A DNA stretch of 64,000 bases from Ophioderma brevispina (GCA_023653785.1 JAMKCH010041248.1:1-64000); one strand, 5' to 3'. Numbered from the stretch's first letter, positions 20,760 through 32,534 are shown. A program made the numbers and translations. The notes: generated by a model from the sequence alone, not told the origin.

Positions 20760-22284
20760 TAGTCCATAAGCCAGTTTCTGTACGGGCCTTAAAATTTGAG
20801 TTTGTTGCACCAACCTGGTGATTAATTTTCCAATATATCACCTTGAAGGGGGTGTCCCCCTGACTAGGATTAGGTATGTTTCTGCCCGGAAAAGTTGCAC
20901 ATTAGCGGGTACTGCCTATTTCAAAATGGCCACCATTGTTTTATGAAAAACTGCTATTGTATTTTCATTATAGATAGGAATTTTATCCAGGACTAAACGT
21001 CATAAAGTTCTACCTGACTGAAGTGGGCTTAAACATTTAAGTGGCCAAGATGGCCGCCGGTAGGAGGCATGTTTTGTTAAATGTACTAAATTGCCAAATA
21101 GATGGGGTAAGAATGCGAGTAATATTTTGGGAGCACCAAAAAGAGATTTAATGACATTTGTGTATTGCGGACATGATCATAACTCATGATGGCGGTGGTT
21201 ATACCCTCTCCGGGGGACATAAATCAAGAAGAAAAAACAACCCTGCACATCTTTTTTTCGACATAATAAGAACCATAGGCGAAACTGAGTTTATAAACAT
21301 TTCCCGCAATTGGTCTCGCGTGCCTTCTGGATAATTTGCAGAAGACCACTCAACGACTAGTTTGAACGGCTGGGATGGAAGCTGATCTAGGCAGTATGAG
21401 AGAGAGAAGGAGCCTCTGGTACAAGACAGAAACAAACATAGCACTTGATGTGCTCGAAAGAAATTTAAGTCACCATTTTCCTTCTACATATAGACAATTT
21501 TTTCACTTCTTCATAAGCATATTTTGTATTTTTACTGGGAAACATCTATGACTTCACTGAGTAGTCCTTAAATACAGTCCACACCCATTTATTATGATTT
21601 TATTGTATCAGGTTGATATGAGCGGTTGTCTTCTTATGAACTATTTTAGAGTCAGTTTAAACTACGTTATATGGCCCAAGCAGTAACCAGCTATAGTAAC
21701 GGCAATCTTTAGGACAATTCAATACCCCACTTTAATATTTTTACATCTTGGAAATGATTTAGGGTCATTATTAGAAAGTGTTGTTAATAACGTCGAAAAG
21801 ATGGGTAGGGCTGCTTTTCTTCCTGATTTACGTACCCTAGAGCGAATATAATCACCACCATCTTTAAAAACAAGCCTGTATGAAAAATATAAATGCCATA
21901 AATTCTTTTTCGAGCTCCCAAAATATCACACAGGTTCTTAATTCGACAATTTGCCATTTAAAGTTCAATTAGCAAAATATGCCTCCTTGCGGCGGCCATC
22001 TTGCACGCCTAGATGTTTAAGCCCCCTTCAGGAAGTTAAAACCTTGGTTTCGTGTAGTCGTGGATAAAATTTCTATCTGTAATGAAATTATAATGGCGGG
22101 TTTATATAAAACAATGGCGGCCATTTTGAAATGGGCAGTACACGCTAACGTGCAGCTTTTTTCGGGGACGGAAACATCCTAATCCTAGTCAGGGGGACAT
22201 TCCCCTTCAAGGTGATATATGGGAAAATTAATCACTAATTGGTGCAAGAACGGAAAAATCTGATATGTGGCAGCTTATGGACTA
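20760..22284. mobile_element. 1.5 kb element with about 450-bp terminal inverted repeats
   Basis: TAGTCCATAAGC opens the left side, and its complement closes the right. Inward, the arms match over about 450 bases: TTGCACCAA, GTGATTAATTTTCC, ATATATCACCTTGAAGGGG, GTCCCCCTGACTAGGATTAG, ATTTCAAAATGGCC, and GGCTTAAACAT followed by AAGATGGCCGCCG. The roughly 600-bp centre holds an 81-codon minus frame (21,199-21,444) with no recognised motif. The target duplication is not clear. A large foldback-type non-autonomous DNA element. Confidence 0.8.
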
Positions 22285-23610
22285 CTTAAAAACACATTTC
22301 CCATTTATGACCTCTCAGAACTTAAACATTGCAGTGCGTCACCTGTTACTACACCGGGCTCATTTCTCGAAGCTTCTGTTACATGTCTTAGGTAGATTCG
22401 TATCTACGAATGTTAAGTGTGGATTCGTATCTTCGAAACTACGGGGAATGTTATTTAACTCACCCACATATTAACATGATTACCGAAGAAGATTCGGAGA
22501 AATGATCTCACGATTTGTAAAATAGATTGAACCCTGTTAACGAATATAACATGGTGTCAACAAAATTAATAAACAGAAATCATGTGAACATAACGACTTG
22601 GGGCTACAGAGGTTATTTTTTGTTGTTCTGACGTTTGTTGTACTTTTATTTTTGTACACGTGTTGTTTTTTTTAAAACTTTATGCACTCCAGTGTTTTCA
22701 CATTGTGATTTTTTTAAAATTTCACAATTTTTGGTGTTATAATCTATGGTTGATCTATTTCATGCATTTTCATAATTTCATTAACTTATTAAGGCCTGGA
22801 ATTCTTTGTCAGGTATTTTTTAAAATGTAACATACCTTTGGGTTGCTTGTTTTGCGCGCCTTAATATATATATATAGAATTTTTGATTTGTTTTTGTTTA
22901 GACTTATTTCAATCTTGAAAATTTTCCACGATCTAGTGATTAACATTTTTAAGCATATGCTTGAATTTCATTTACTTTTCGATGGGAATTTAGCGGACCT
23001 TCTAATTCTTAAAATGCGGAATTAATCTTGTTTGAACTTTAAATGTATATGTAAAGTTCGGTTATTGTTGTATGGCCTCGTGTTTTAATAGATATCGGTT
23101 TAGACTTGTAATGCAGTTTTTGTTTACATGTCAATCGAGTTGTTAATATTGATTTTTTCAAGAATTTTGTATTATCCATATGATTATGATCAGTGGATGT
23201 CAAAACAATTGGGGGGGAGAGCATTATATATTTAACACGTTGAGGGGTTTTACAAGTTTAAGGGGGATGCAGACGGGGTTACAAAATGTAGGTTTGCTTG
23301 AGGTAGAATATCACATATGGAATAGTCTGACGAAGCACACGAAACAAAGCAATATATTGAACATTTCATCTTGTTAATGGCCAACAAAAAGGGTTTATCT
23401 CAGCTTCTTTTGCCCCCGAAAACCCTCAGCGTCATTTTTATTTTTTAGTTCAAAAAGTCACTGTGCTACCTGGATTTTTTTTTAATAGTTAGTGCCTTTG
23501 GCTAATTTTTTAAACTGTCGATAAAGACATGAATGAAACATTTCAAAATGATTCCATAAATCGCAATTTTCAAAAATTATGGGTAGCGTGAAGCTGAAGC
23601 TGAGACCACC
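22285..23610. other. Gene-free AT-rich stretch
   Basis: Mostly A/T-rich DNA with a short TA run near 22,865. ATTCGTATCTACGAAT and GATTCGTATCTTCGAA near 22,391-22,436 are small palindrome-like motifs. No coding evidence. Confidence 0.35.
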
Positions 23611-24684
23611 CACCGGGGGGGGGGGGGGGGCGGGGGAAATTGCTTGGGTAGGGGGACGGACTCGAGAGTCTGCAAAAGTATGAACCATCTATACCAATTT
23701 GGCGTGAAAAAGCTAAGCTATACCAGAGATTTAGATTTCAGGCCAAATTTAACCACATAAAAAATATATTATGTCCTTTTTCCTCCAAAATTGTCACTGT
23801 TATCCAGCAAAGTTTGTCAGGAGTTCAGGAAAAAATTTGACTCATTTTCCAAACAAATTATAACATTTTTAAAAAGGGACCTATTACTATCTAAATGGCA
23901 TGAAAACAGGGGGGTCTTTCATTACCAGAAGGTTGAATGAAAAAAAATGAGACCCATATTTGCGGCACGTCCCCGTATGGTCAAATATGCTTGAGTTCCC
24001 TCCCCGCGACCAATTTTTCTCTAAAATGAAAACAATTCACGCACCCTTCTATAGTTGCAAAAATCTGGACAAAGTTGTACGATAGTTGTAATCATTTGGC
24101 ATAATACGAGGGGATAGTACATTTCAAAATTGAATCTTGTCCTGTATAAACCTTCAATGAGTCGGTCGGTAAATATGTTTCCAAAGTTTCATGATTATGC
24201 CAGATAAGTAAGCGATATCTGCGTATACTGGATATAAAATATCGTTTGCCTTATATTCCAAGGTATTAATCCAAAATCCATTCCTCCCTGGCAAGTGCAT
24301 CCGAACCTATGGTTGTAATCCAAGTGAATATCCTTGGATTGATAAATTAATTAAATCTGTCCCGTAAAAACTTGTTCCATCAGGCGCATTCACGTGATGA
24401 GTACCTGAGACCTTCAAGACACGCATATGTGCATATAGCCAAAAGAACTGCAGGTATTTACACGCTCCACTACATGTCACTGATGTGTGAACTCGAAAAG
24501 GAGTCGATAATTATCTTATCTGCCAATAACAGCTTTCAACCTCTTTCAGGACTCAAATGGATGATTAAAGATGCAAAAATTACGAATTGTGTGGTACGGG
24601 ACATTGATTTAAATTGTGAGCCATGGTTTAAGTCAGGGAGAAACCTCCGAAAGAGAGGCTCGTAGTTACAATTCATTCGGCTTC
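23611..24684. other. Stretch with a G run and an unidentified plus frame
   Basis: A G run lies at 23,617-23,630. The plus frame 24,372-24,665 (97 codons, with LHYMSLMCELEKESIIIL) has fairly ordinary amino acid composition but no splice or family support. The phrase CACGTCCCCGTATGG near 23,968 partly matches the 18-bp repeat at 13.28 kb. Confidence 0.3.
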
Positions 24685-24685
24685 G

Positions 24686-25140
24686 CCCTCATGACTCTGA
24701 AATACGAATCCACCTTCTGAGGTTTCCCTTAACATAATCATGAAACCGCCAAAAAGAGCTATTTTCGGGAGTAGAATGATCAGCCGATAAGCAGCCAGAT
24801 TGGTATGGCTCAGATAGGTTATTTGCATTCACATAGTCAGGTACATGTTTAGCAACTACCTCAATTAATTTGCCAACAAAGGGCAAAGTAGAGACCGGTC
24901 TATAATTAGATCTGCTGCTTGTCCAATGAAGAGTTTTTGGTAAGAGGGCTATAACTGCCTTCCTCTGCTCACTGGGAAAGCAACCAGATTTCAAGGAAGC
25001 ATTCACAATCCTGGTAAAGACAGGTGTGATAATAGGCAGATTAACTAACCATGTGGGAAGTGGATCCAAAATGCAAAATTTAGAATGACACTTGTTAATG
25101 AGATCAAGCGTCTCATCCTGGGAAATTTCTTCAAAGGTGG
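24686..25140 (-). pseudogene. LINE reverse transcriptase N-terminal fragment
   Basis: The minus strand reads TTFEEISQDETLDLINKCHSK, CILDPLPTWLV, VFTRIVNASLKSGCFPSEQR, ALLPKT, a NYRPVSTLPFVGKLIEVVAK block and YQSGCLSADHSTP, the standard opening of a CR1/L2-type RT. The 176-codon frame extends 5' into an inserted TTAA element, so its first 26 residues are not LINE sequence. The element stops after motif 2 and lacks the palm active site. Confidence 0.82.
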
Positions 25141-25144
25141 TTAA

Positions 25145-25690
25145 AGCAATATTAGCACATTTTTTTTTTAAGAGCGCCCCCAATTTTTCAAAAATTTGGA
25201 GATTTTTACACGGTTGCATTGGTAACTGGCTAGTAAACTATACCTGTGAATGGTTAAGCTCGAAAATGTCTATGTGTCACAAACGAAGGAATTTTTTACT
25301 AGAATAATTATTATCGGGGATCCCCGATAATAATTCAACGGCTGCTGGAAACGGCCTTCCAATGTGAAATAGCCGGGAAATAGCACCATGTACGTGTCTA
25401 CGCTCATCCATTAGTTGTTAATAGTTCAGGCAAGTCATGTTAGAGGTTATTTTCTCGAGGTGGCACTATTTCATCATGGACGGACATAAACGTAGCATTT
25501 CCAGCTCTGCCGTTAAGTCCAATCTGGGATTCCGATTCTAATTACAAAATCGCTTATTTTGGGATAAATACGCATGTTTTAGCATTCTCGTTCGCAGGTA
25601 TAGTGTCCTAGACAATTACCAACGTAACTGTGCAAAAATATCAAATTTTGAAAATTGGGGGCGCTCTTCAAAAAATGTGCTAATATTGCT
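25145..25690. mobile_element. TTAA-site element inserted at the 5' edge of the LINE fragment
   Basis: The arms AGCAATATTAGCACATTTTTT and their complement lie between TTAA copies at 25,141-25,144 and 25,691-25,694. The repeats continue inward through AGAGCGCCCCCAATTTT. The centre has a perfect palindrome, AATTATTATCGGGG and its complement CCCCGATAATAATT, around GATC (about 25,306-25,335). 546 bp, no coding capacity. The AG start and TTAA duplication favour a Kolobok-type transposase over piggyBac; that is inference. Confidence 0.82.
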
Positions 25691-25779
25691 TTAATCATCA
25701 TTGTTTACAATGCATGGTTGACCGATGTCCCCGGGCCGATGTCACGAACTGGCGAGTCCTAGTGATGTAGCGTCCTACC

Positions 25780-26106
25780 TATATATATAACGAAGCTTGA
25801 TATAGCGCAATCCCATACAAGATTATTGCGCTTTACATAGATTGAAACCACAACAAAACATAACAGCTAAGGAACATTAGAACAGGTATATTTTTAGAGT
25901 GCGTTTGAAGATATCAACGGATGGAGATGATCTTATGGATAGTGGTAAGTTGTTCCAGATTCTTGATCCGAAGACACTGAAGGATCCCTCACCAATGTGT
26001 TAATAAGATCTTGGAATAGTAAGTCTTCTCCAATCTTGTGATGAGCGAAGTATTTCCCAAGATGTTTTATGATAAACAGGTGCTAGGCCGTTCAGTGTCT
26101 TGTAAA
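25780..26106. repeat. LINE/SINE-like dispersed repeat (tentative)
   Basis: Contains GATATAGCGCAATCCCATAC, a complementary GCGCT nearby, and GTTCCAGATTCTTGATCCGAAG followed by GATCCCTCACC. Phrases of this kind are seen in retroposon tails of many marine animal genomes, but I have no second copy in the window. It abuts the mariner-like element at 26,109. Confidence 0.3.
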
Positions 26107-26108
26107 TA

Positions 26109-26948
26109 CAGGGTGAGTAAAAAAAAAACAAAACAAAAACAAAAAAAAAAAAAAAAAACCATTGACCCTGATTGTGTCCGCCTTTTTGAATTTTTAAGTA
26201 TCATGTGGTATGATCGTAAAAGCTTAGTTCCTTATCTTTAATTTACTGCAAAGATAATTCCAATCGGTTAAGTATAGGCCGAGCTACAGGCTTATGAATC
26301 AAGTAGTCAGCTTTTCTCGCATCCGTGGATTCCCATTTGAAAGCACGGCGGCCAACTAAGCAGATGACTCCCTAAAATGATGATAAGGGTATGTTTATGT
26401 TCATGTCAAATAAAGTAGCATCTTAAAGGTGTAAAAACCAGTGATAATGGTAAGTTTTATTTGAAAAACTTTTTTCAAGATGTGGCATATTTTGGTCGAC
26501 AAATATAGACAATACTTTAGACCTCAAAAGGTTGTCACCGATATCTGATCCTTCATAATTATGATATGATCCATTCAACTCCTCCAGAAACTGATACATG
26601 TTTCAAGTTACTTTATTTTTCAAATGATTGTTATGAGTGATGAGGACATAGAAACGTTAAGAGGGCATCGATGGTAGGTTGTGGCTGAATTTTGCGGGGT
26701 TAAATAGCGTCACATTTATTCTGCATTCAATAGCCCGATTTTCTTCTGGAGACTGATTTCCTTCGCTGAACGCCGTTCATTTGAATGTGAATCCATGTAG
26801 CTCGGTCTATATCTAACCGATGTGAATGATATTTGCAGCAAATTAAAGATAATGAACTAAGCATTGAAATGATACCACATATGTTAGATATGTGTAACTT
26901 AAAATTCCAAAATGGCGGACACAATTAGGGTTTTTTTTACTCACCCTG
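26109..26948. mobile_element. Tc1/mariner-like non-autonomous element, copy 1
   Basis: The ends CAGGGTGAGTAAAAAAA and complement are flanked by TA on both sides (26,107-26,108 and 26,949-26,950). Long subterminal repeats include ATTGTGTCCGCC, ATCGGTTA and GACCGAGCTACA. A second copy in opposite orientation lies at 55,897-56,709. 840 bp, no transposase motif in any frame. Confidence 0.85.
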
Positions 26949-27101
26949 TATATAAGAGAACCTTGAATCGGACGCGTTTGTCAGTTTATAGCCAGTGTAG
27001 AGAGTCCAATAATTGTGAAGCAGGGTGTTTACGTGGAATTGTATAATGAATGCATCACCTGTTTCATCGGCAATATCCAGTGGCATCGTCTACGGTCACG
27101 G

Positions 27102-28994
27102 TGTTATATTAGCCTCCATTTTGTGATTAAAAATATTATTTTATTTCTCAATTTTATTTGAGAAGTGATTTCTCACGGGAAAAGTACTTTGTTTGTCAGG
27201 AAAGAGAACATGGAATTCCCCAACATGCTAAATTTTGGTAAATGAGTCAACTTGTTTGTGCAATCCTGATCATGCAGGTGTTATTTACTAGATTGAGCAA
27301 GTACTATAAATGGCCTGAGGGTTTTTCCAAGCTTCTTGCAAAACAAAACAGATTGCAAAAATAGGTATTTCCCATGTTGTTAATATAAGCTGATGCAATG
27401 CAGATGATGTAATTTATGTGAGATCCCATTGGTCAGCTAGTGCAAGGTTATGTTTATGCATGATGCTGTGGTAATATCTATTTTAAGGTAGAAAGATCCT
27501 AATCAAAAATGTTTTTCCTTAAAGAAATAAATTTTCTGTTTTGTGCAGTTTTAGTCATTTCAACCATGAAAAATCTAAACATGCTAATTACCGTATTGTA
27601 ATAATGTTTGTTTCCTTAGCAACGTCTTTATACCTTGGTTCGGTTATTTTGCAAAAACTCACAGAAATTAAAAACTATAAACACTCTGTTCCATACAGAC
27701 CAGGGAATCAGGCAAATACAACCTCTTTTACATCTAGGGTTAGGGAAAGTAGTGTAATGGCTACAAGAACACTGGTGATGTTAATTGACAGTGAGTATCC
27801 GAACAACTATTTTCACCTATTTATCAGTTTCTATTTTTGGACCAAAGTGTCATATTTGATGCACAATATCTCCAGTTTCGTTACTTCAAATAAAATGCCA
27901 TTTGGCAGAGTTGTTTATTAGATGACCCTGCTTGTACTGACATTTTTTATTTTTCAATTATCTACCCTGATTTGGAGTTATTAGCATTAAACATATTAAT
28001 GAGCTGCAAAATTCACGTAATTTTCATATTTTTGAATATTAATCAAAACCTTCTCATGAATTAGAAAAAAATAAATCGTCAGTACAAGGACAATTGTGTA
28101 ATTATCCTAAATACCCAGTTTTATGTTGATAGATGGTACACTTTGTTCAGGAGAGCGCATCAAAGTTCTTCAAAATGGCAACCATTAGTGGCCATATTTG
28201 ATCTCTTATTTGCATAATCTATTCAGAAAGTGTCGGATTGCACATAATTCCCCTTATAATTTAATATTATGCATGAAAATACATGAAAAATGTTTAAATT
28301 AAGAATTTAGTTTGATTAGGATCTTTCTACCTTAAGAATTGGGAACTTTGTGAAATCCTTATATAAGGAGAGATTGGAGAGGTTAGCTTTGCCAGCAGTA
28401 GTAACCAGGAGCTATACAGTATAGTTATAGCTAGTTTGAATGTACATCAATGGTAGATTTGTGCTTTACATAGTGCCAGGATTTATAATATTTTATGTAA
28501 GGGCACCGGAGCTTGAAAGCTGAAGTGTCTGCTGTCGTCATTTGAGCCAAAAGAGCTTCAGTTTTGGAATAAAAACTTGGATTACAGTTTGTGGTCCTAA
28601 ATGAGGACATTGGCGGCACACTGATAGTGGTGGAATACCTGGATTGTATTGCAGAATATTAGTGTCGTCGAGGAAAAACCCCGTCACCGTGAACTGCTGG
28701 ACAAAAGTTATCTTCGGGACTGAGAAGATTCACGTGGAATATACCATAGATTTATGTGAACTTGTACGCTGTCATTTTGAACTCTTCGCTGTGAGGACAT
28801 ATCGTCGTTGAACTGCAACGCTTCTTTGAACTCTGGACATTAGTGGATTCTAATAAGTATCACAATCTTAAATTGTGTGTAATTTTATTATATGTAATGT
28901 TGTTTTGGACATACCAAATTCTTGAACCAATCTGATTAAAACCATTAAATCTGTGTTATAATATAAAATTCAGATCACTTGTGCACCAGGCTCA
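27102..28994 (+). repeat. LTR-like dispersed repeat, copy 1 (interrupted)
   Basis: Starts TGTTATATTAGCCTCC and ends about ...GTGCACCAGGCTCA, so it is TG...CA bounded. Matching blocks in the same order occur at 39,761-40,750: TTTATTTGAGAA, GGTTATGTTTATGC, GGTAATATCTATTTT, GTGAACTGCTGGAC, ATACCAAATTCTTGAACCAAT and CAGATCACTT. A CTTATATAAGGAGAG TATA-like block and an A/T-rich region before CAGATCACTT are LTR-like. It is interrupted by a TTAA element (27,487-28,331); without it the repeat is about 1.04 kb. No primer-binding site was recognised, so solo LTR status is tentative. Confidence 0.55.
27487..28331. mobile_element. TTAA-site element with empty-site evidence
   Basis: GGTAGAAAGATCCTAATCAAA and its complement form the ends; TTAA flanks are 27,483-27,486 and 28,332-28,335. 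The related repeat at 39.8 kb reads GGTAATATCTATTTTTAGA then CTGGGATTC across the same point, i.e. uninterrupted. A 126-codon plus frame inside (27,541-27,921) shows no transposase motif. A fragment of the family, also with TTAA, is at 6,725-6,946. 845 bp. Confidence 0.87.
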
Positions 28995-30097
28995 TTTGTT
29001 TGTGTTTAAGGGGGCGGTTATCCCGTTATTTCTGGAAATTTCGAGGAGCGATTTCACACATTTCTTAAAATGTCACCTATACATATCATATACCATCATG
29101 TAGGCCTTGACCTGAAGTTTCAAAATCGCTCTTAATTTTCACCCTTGTTTGCCATGGCAAGACCATGTTAGCCCTATGATGGCTCAATTTTTTAACAAAC
29201 GTACCTCCAACACAGCGTTTGACGTCTTAATATGGGGTTTGGGGAAAATGTTCCGCTGGGCATTCTAGAGGAAACAATTTCTCGGATTTTTGAATTGGTT
29301 GCCATGGCAACCGTGCGCCAGTCATGAGCACCTTTACTTGAATAATTAAAAAAAAATGGGGAAATTTAAAAAACTCTCGGAAGACCTGCGTTTCTAGAAC
29401 TAAAGCTTCTTAACCCTGTGCACACACACAAATATCATTCCTATAACCATGTTTTCGTTTTCTAGTTACGTTTGTTTGAAATTGCCTTTTTTCGAACTGA
29501 ACATGGCCTTTAAAGTTTGTGCTACGTTTAGGCCCTTTACATGAATTATGTAATTGTTTTACATATATTTTTATATGTAGTATTATCTAATTTTTAATCA
29601 AGTTGGTTGAAAAATATGCATTAATTACTACTATTATTTGGTATTAATTTTTAAAATAATTTTATTGAAAATAGCAATTGTGAGGAAATACGAAATACAA
29701 TATAAATGTATCGCAGTACATTCAGTGAGCTATTGATTTAATCTTCTTTATTTAATGATTAATACAAAACTTACAACACACCCACAGCCTATAACTTTTT
29801 GTTAAATGTGTTAATTATTACAAATTAAACTGAAACTACTAATAATACCATTAAAGTAGATGACCAAATAAGCTTTTTTGCCCAAAGTTCTGTGTCACCT
29901 GCTTAAAAAAGGACACTTTGATCAGTCATATCTTCGAACCGAGAGTCGGATTTTAAAGTCAAATAAAAGTATTGAAAGCTGAGACTTTACCACCTCATGT
30001 GATATTACAATATCTTACTTTTTGCAGTGAAAAAATCCCGTTAGCAACGCGATAACCCCCACCAAAAAGGTATTTTCTTACCTTTGACCAAGGGGTG
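28995..30097. other. Gene-free stretch
   Basis: GTTTAAGGGGGCGGTTATCC near 29,006 and ACATGGCCTTTAAAG near 29,503 look like the edges of another TTAA-type element, but the repeats are too diverged to call. The rest is AT-rich without coding evidence. Confidence 0.35.
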
Positions 30098-30665
30098 AAG
30101 CCCATGTCAAAACCAGTCGTCCCGTGCTGTGCGCTGACATTTTGAATATTGCACAGAATCATTCTTGAGTTTGGTGTTCTTGAATAACCCATAATGTCAA
30201 TCGATACAAACAATCCGCCAGAATATCAGTTGTTGGATTTGGGGTGCTAATTGGGTGTTTAAATTTTGTCCTCCCCATGGCCACGCAACTATGGAATGAC
30301 ACGTCCGTCGTCTTGATTTAAAATAAACCGCCTCACTCAATACATCTTTTCACCTAAGCGCGCATTGCATTATGAGAAAGAAGAGTATCTGACACAATGA
30401 TCCATGTACACTGTTATTATTATACCTGGCCACCTCTAACACATACATCATTTGTATCACTTACGATTAGTGTATATGCAAAGCGTTAAGCGGCACCCAC
30501 AGTATCTGGAAGAAGCGGAGGCAGCCATTGCTTTCTATTGTTGGTACTCTATGTGTTTCTGTTTATCTTTGGTGTCGGCAAAACCTGCGAGCGATGAATT
30601 TCTAAGAGTACGTCAACGTTTGCCTCTTATCTATATAGAACCTTTTGCCTTTGACGTCCACGAGA
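30098..30665 (+). repeat. Dispersed repeat B, copy 1
   Basis: Shares a long series of blocks in the same orientation with 59,887-60,455: CAAAACCAGTCGT, GCGCTGACATTTT, CGATACAAACAATCCG, AATGACACGTC followed by GTCGTCTTGATTTAAA, CGGCACCCACAGTAT, GGAAGAAGCGG and TTGCCTCTTATCTATATAGA. About 560 bp. No coding sense is preserved between copies, so the 107-codon frame crossing it is not a gene. The family type is unknown. Confidence 0.7.
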
Positions 30666-31020
30666 CATCATACAACGGTTTATTCCTGTATATTGTCACG
30701 GTAGCTAGACACTCTCTCATGGGGACTCCCAAGTTCTTACACGGCACCAAGCGCATCAGATATCGCCACGAATAGTTTTAACCTTCTGATCAAAATAGTT
30801 TTAACCTTCTGATCACAATAGTTACTACTAAACTGATAGCACGTACATCATGTGACTCGGCAGTCTGGTAAAACGGCATTGATTTTTGTTGAGATGATGT
30901 TATAATTGTCTGTACAATCTTTATACTACAGGCATTCAGATTTTCATTATCGTAATCTGTTTTGCCTTAGTATGGTGTCACAGCATTCCCTTTTGTCGGA
31001 AGAAGCTCATTTCACGGTCC
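30666..31020. other. Gene-free stretch with a short tandem duplication
   Basis: AATAGTTTTAACCTTCTGATCA is present twice in tandem at about 30,770-30,815. Nothing else is recognised. Confidence 0.4.
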
Positions 31021-31029
31021 ACATCAGAG

Positions 31030-31202
31030 GGGTGTTTTCATAAGGTGACACCCTTCTTTCTGACACCTTAATGAATCGGAACGTTAACGGAATAACCCAC
31101 GTTTTATGTGGTTTTTCCGGGTGGGGGGGGGGCAGGAGTTTGCCGAATCCCATAAGTGGCAGAAAGAAGGTGTCACCCGGGTGTCACCTTATGGAAACAC
31201 CC
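31030..31202. mobile_element. Mutator-like MITE with about 9-bp target duplication
   Basis: The ends GGGTGTTTTCATAAGGTGAC and (reverse complement) GGGTGTTTCCATAAGGTGAC are near-identical inverted repeats, continuing through a TTCTTTCTG pair. Flanks are ACATCAGAG (31,021-31,029) and ACGTCAGAG (31,203-31,211): 8 of 9 match. A 9-bp duplication is typical of Mutator-like elements. 173 bp with a central G run. Confidence 0.72.
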
Positions 31203-31309
31203 ACGTCAGAGCGCGTTCATTACGCCAGCGCCTTTACACTGCGACGAAATCGTCGAGCATCCGCGAACAGCATCGTTATACCACTCTGGCTTATGACAGG
31301 GAGTAGCTC

Positions 31310-31870
31310 CCCTCCAACATGCCGTGGTGGGGCCCAGGTTGGTTTTGTGTGGGTAAACTGGGCTATAGTGGCATGGGTTTTTATGTGGGCTATTCCTAAT
31401 GGTGCCCATGTGGGTTTAAATGGGTACCGCATGATGGGTTTATTGCCTCATGGGGCCCATTGTGGGTTTTGTCATGGGGCATGTGGGACATGGGTCTCAT
31501 GTGGGCTATTCCTGATGGGCCCCCAGTAGGCAACCCTTCTTGGGTGTTTATTGGGCTTATTTGTGTTGGTCCCATGTGGGATTAATCTTGGCTACCCATC
31601 ATTTTTTACCCCAGTTAATGGTCAGTGGGGCCCAATTGGGTTTCACATGGGGTACATTTGGCTTACGATGGCTTACGTGGGCATGGGAATTACTTGGGCT
31701 TTCTAATGGGACCCAGTATAGTTTGTCCAATGGGTAACTGATAGGCTTTCTTTACTGGGCTTTAAGTGGTTTCCCAAATGGGGCCATTGTAAGTTTTCAA
31801 TGGGTCATGATGAATTTTTTAATTGGGCTTTAAGTGTGTTTCCTAAATGGGGCCAATTGTAAGTTTTTCC
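31310..31870. repeat. Degenerate GGGCCCAT minisatellite-like array
   Basis: Over 560 bases, phrases such as ATGTGGGCTATTCCT, TGATGGG, TGGGGCCCATTGTGGGTTTT and TGGGCTTTAAGTG recur with irregular 20-40 base spacing on the plus strand. Frames across it are Gly/Trp-rich by consequence. A smaller patch of similar sequence (GGGGCCCATGTCA and CCCACAAATG) lies at 32,430-32,500. It may be an old tandem array or a locally duplicated motif. Confidence 0.65.
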
Positions 31871-32124
31871 AATTGGCCGGTGAGTATATTTTACTCATAT
31901 GCAAGGATTGGCATTTCCAGGGTTTATTCAGGGCTGCCATTTTGAGCCGCATTTGTGGGAAAATTTTTTTATTTTCCATTCTTTTTGTATCCAATAATTA
32001 TTATACCTTTATCTTATAGGTCAACTAAAACTCATCCCTGTCGATATGAGGCCATAACTAACAAGTTTAATCATTTTAATTCAAACAATCCTTTAAATAA
32101 TCTAATTTGATGGCCATTTGTCAG

Positions 32125-32195
32125 TAAGTCCAGTCGTCGACTGGATAGAGCATTAAAAAGACTAATAAAGATCGTGAGGTCCCCGGGTTCGATCC
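32125..32195 (+). repeat. tRNA-like sequence (SINE head or tRNA pseudogene)
   Basis: AGTCGTCGACTGGATAGAGCA resembles a tRNA D-arm/A box, and GGTCCCCGGGTTCGATCCAA contains a perfect B box (GGTTCGATCC). The anticodon arm region (TTAAAAAGACTAATAAAGATC) does not fold well and the acceptor stem is not paired. I read it as tRNA-derived, not a working tRNA gene. Confidence 0.5.
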
Positions 32196-32534
32196 AACCA
32201 AGGTAAGTAATACATATTTGTAACCATGTTAGTATGAGATTCAAGTGATGCCTACTGAATAGTTGGAATTAAACCAATATCCAACTGTACTAGACAACTA
32301 CAAATCTTTTTTTTTTCTTTAATTTAAAGATATCATTTAGCCCCCGTTAACATCCATCATCAGTTCAGCTTTCCCACTTAGGACCCATTTGATCCGAACG
32401 ACAAAACAAGGTTTTTTGGGGGGGGGTCCCAGGGGGACTCCATGAGGGCCCCGGAAGTAGCCCACAAATGACACACGTGGGGCCCATGTCATATTGTTGG
32501 AGGGGGTGTCCCTGTCAAGACCGGAGCATGACAA

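Noticed and set aside
27487..28331. piggyBac assignment for the TTAA elements
   Set aside because: Ends start with purine-G rather than the CCC typical of piggyBac. Kolobok is favoured but unproven.
32125..32195. Functional tRNA gene
   Set aside because: Good B box, but the acceptor and anticodon stems do not pair. More likely a SINE head.
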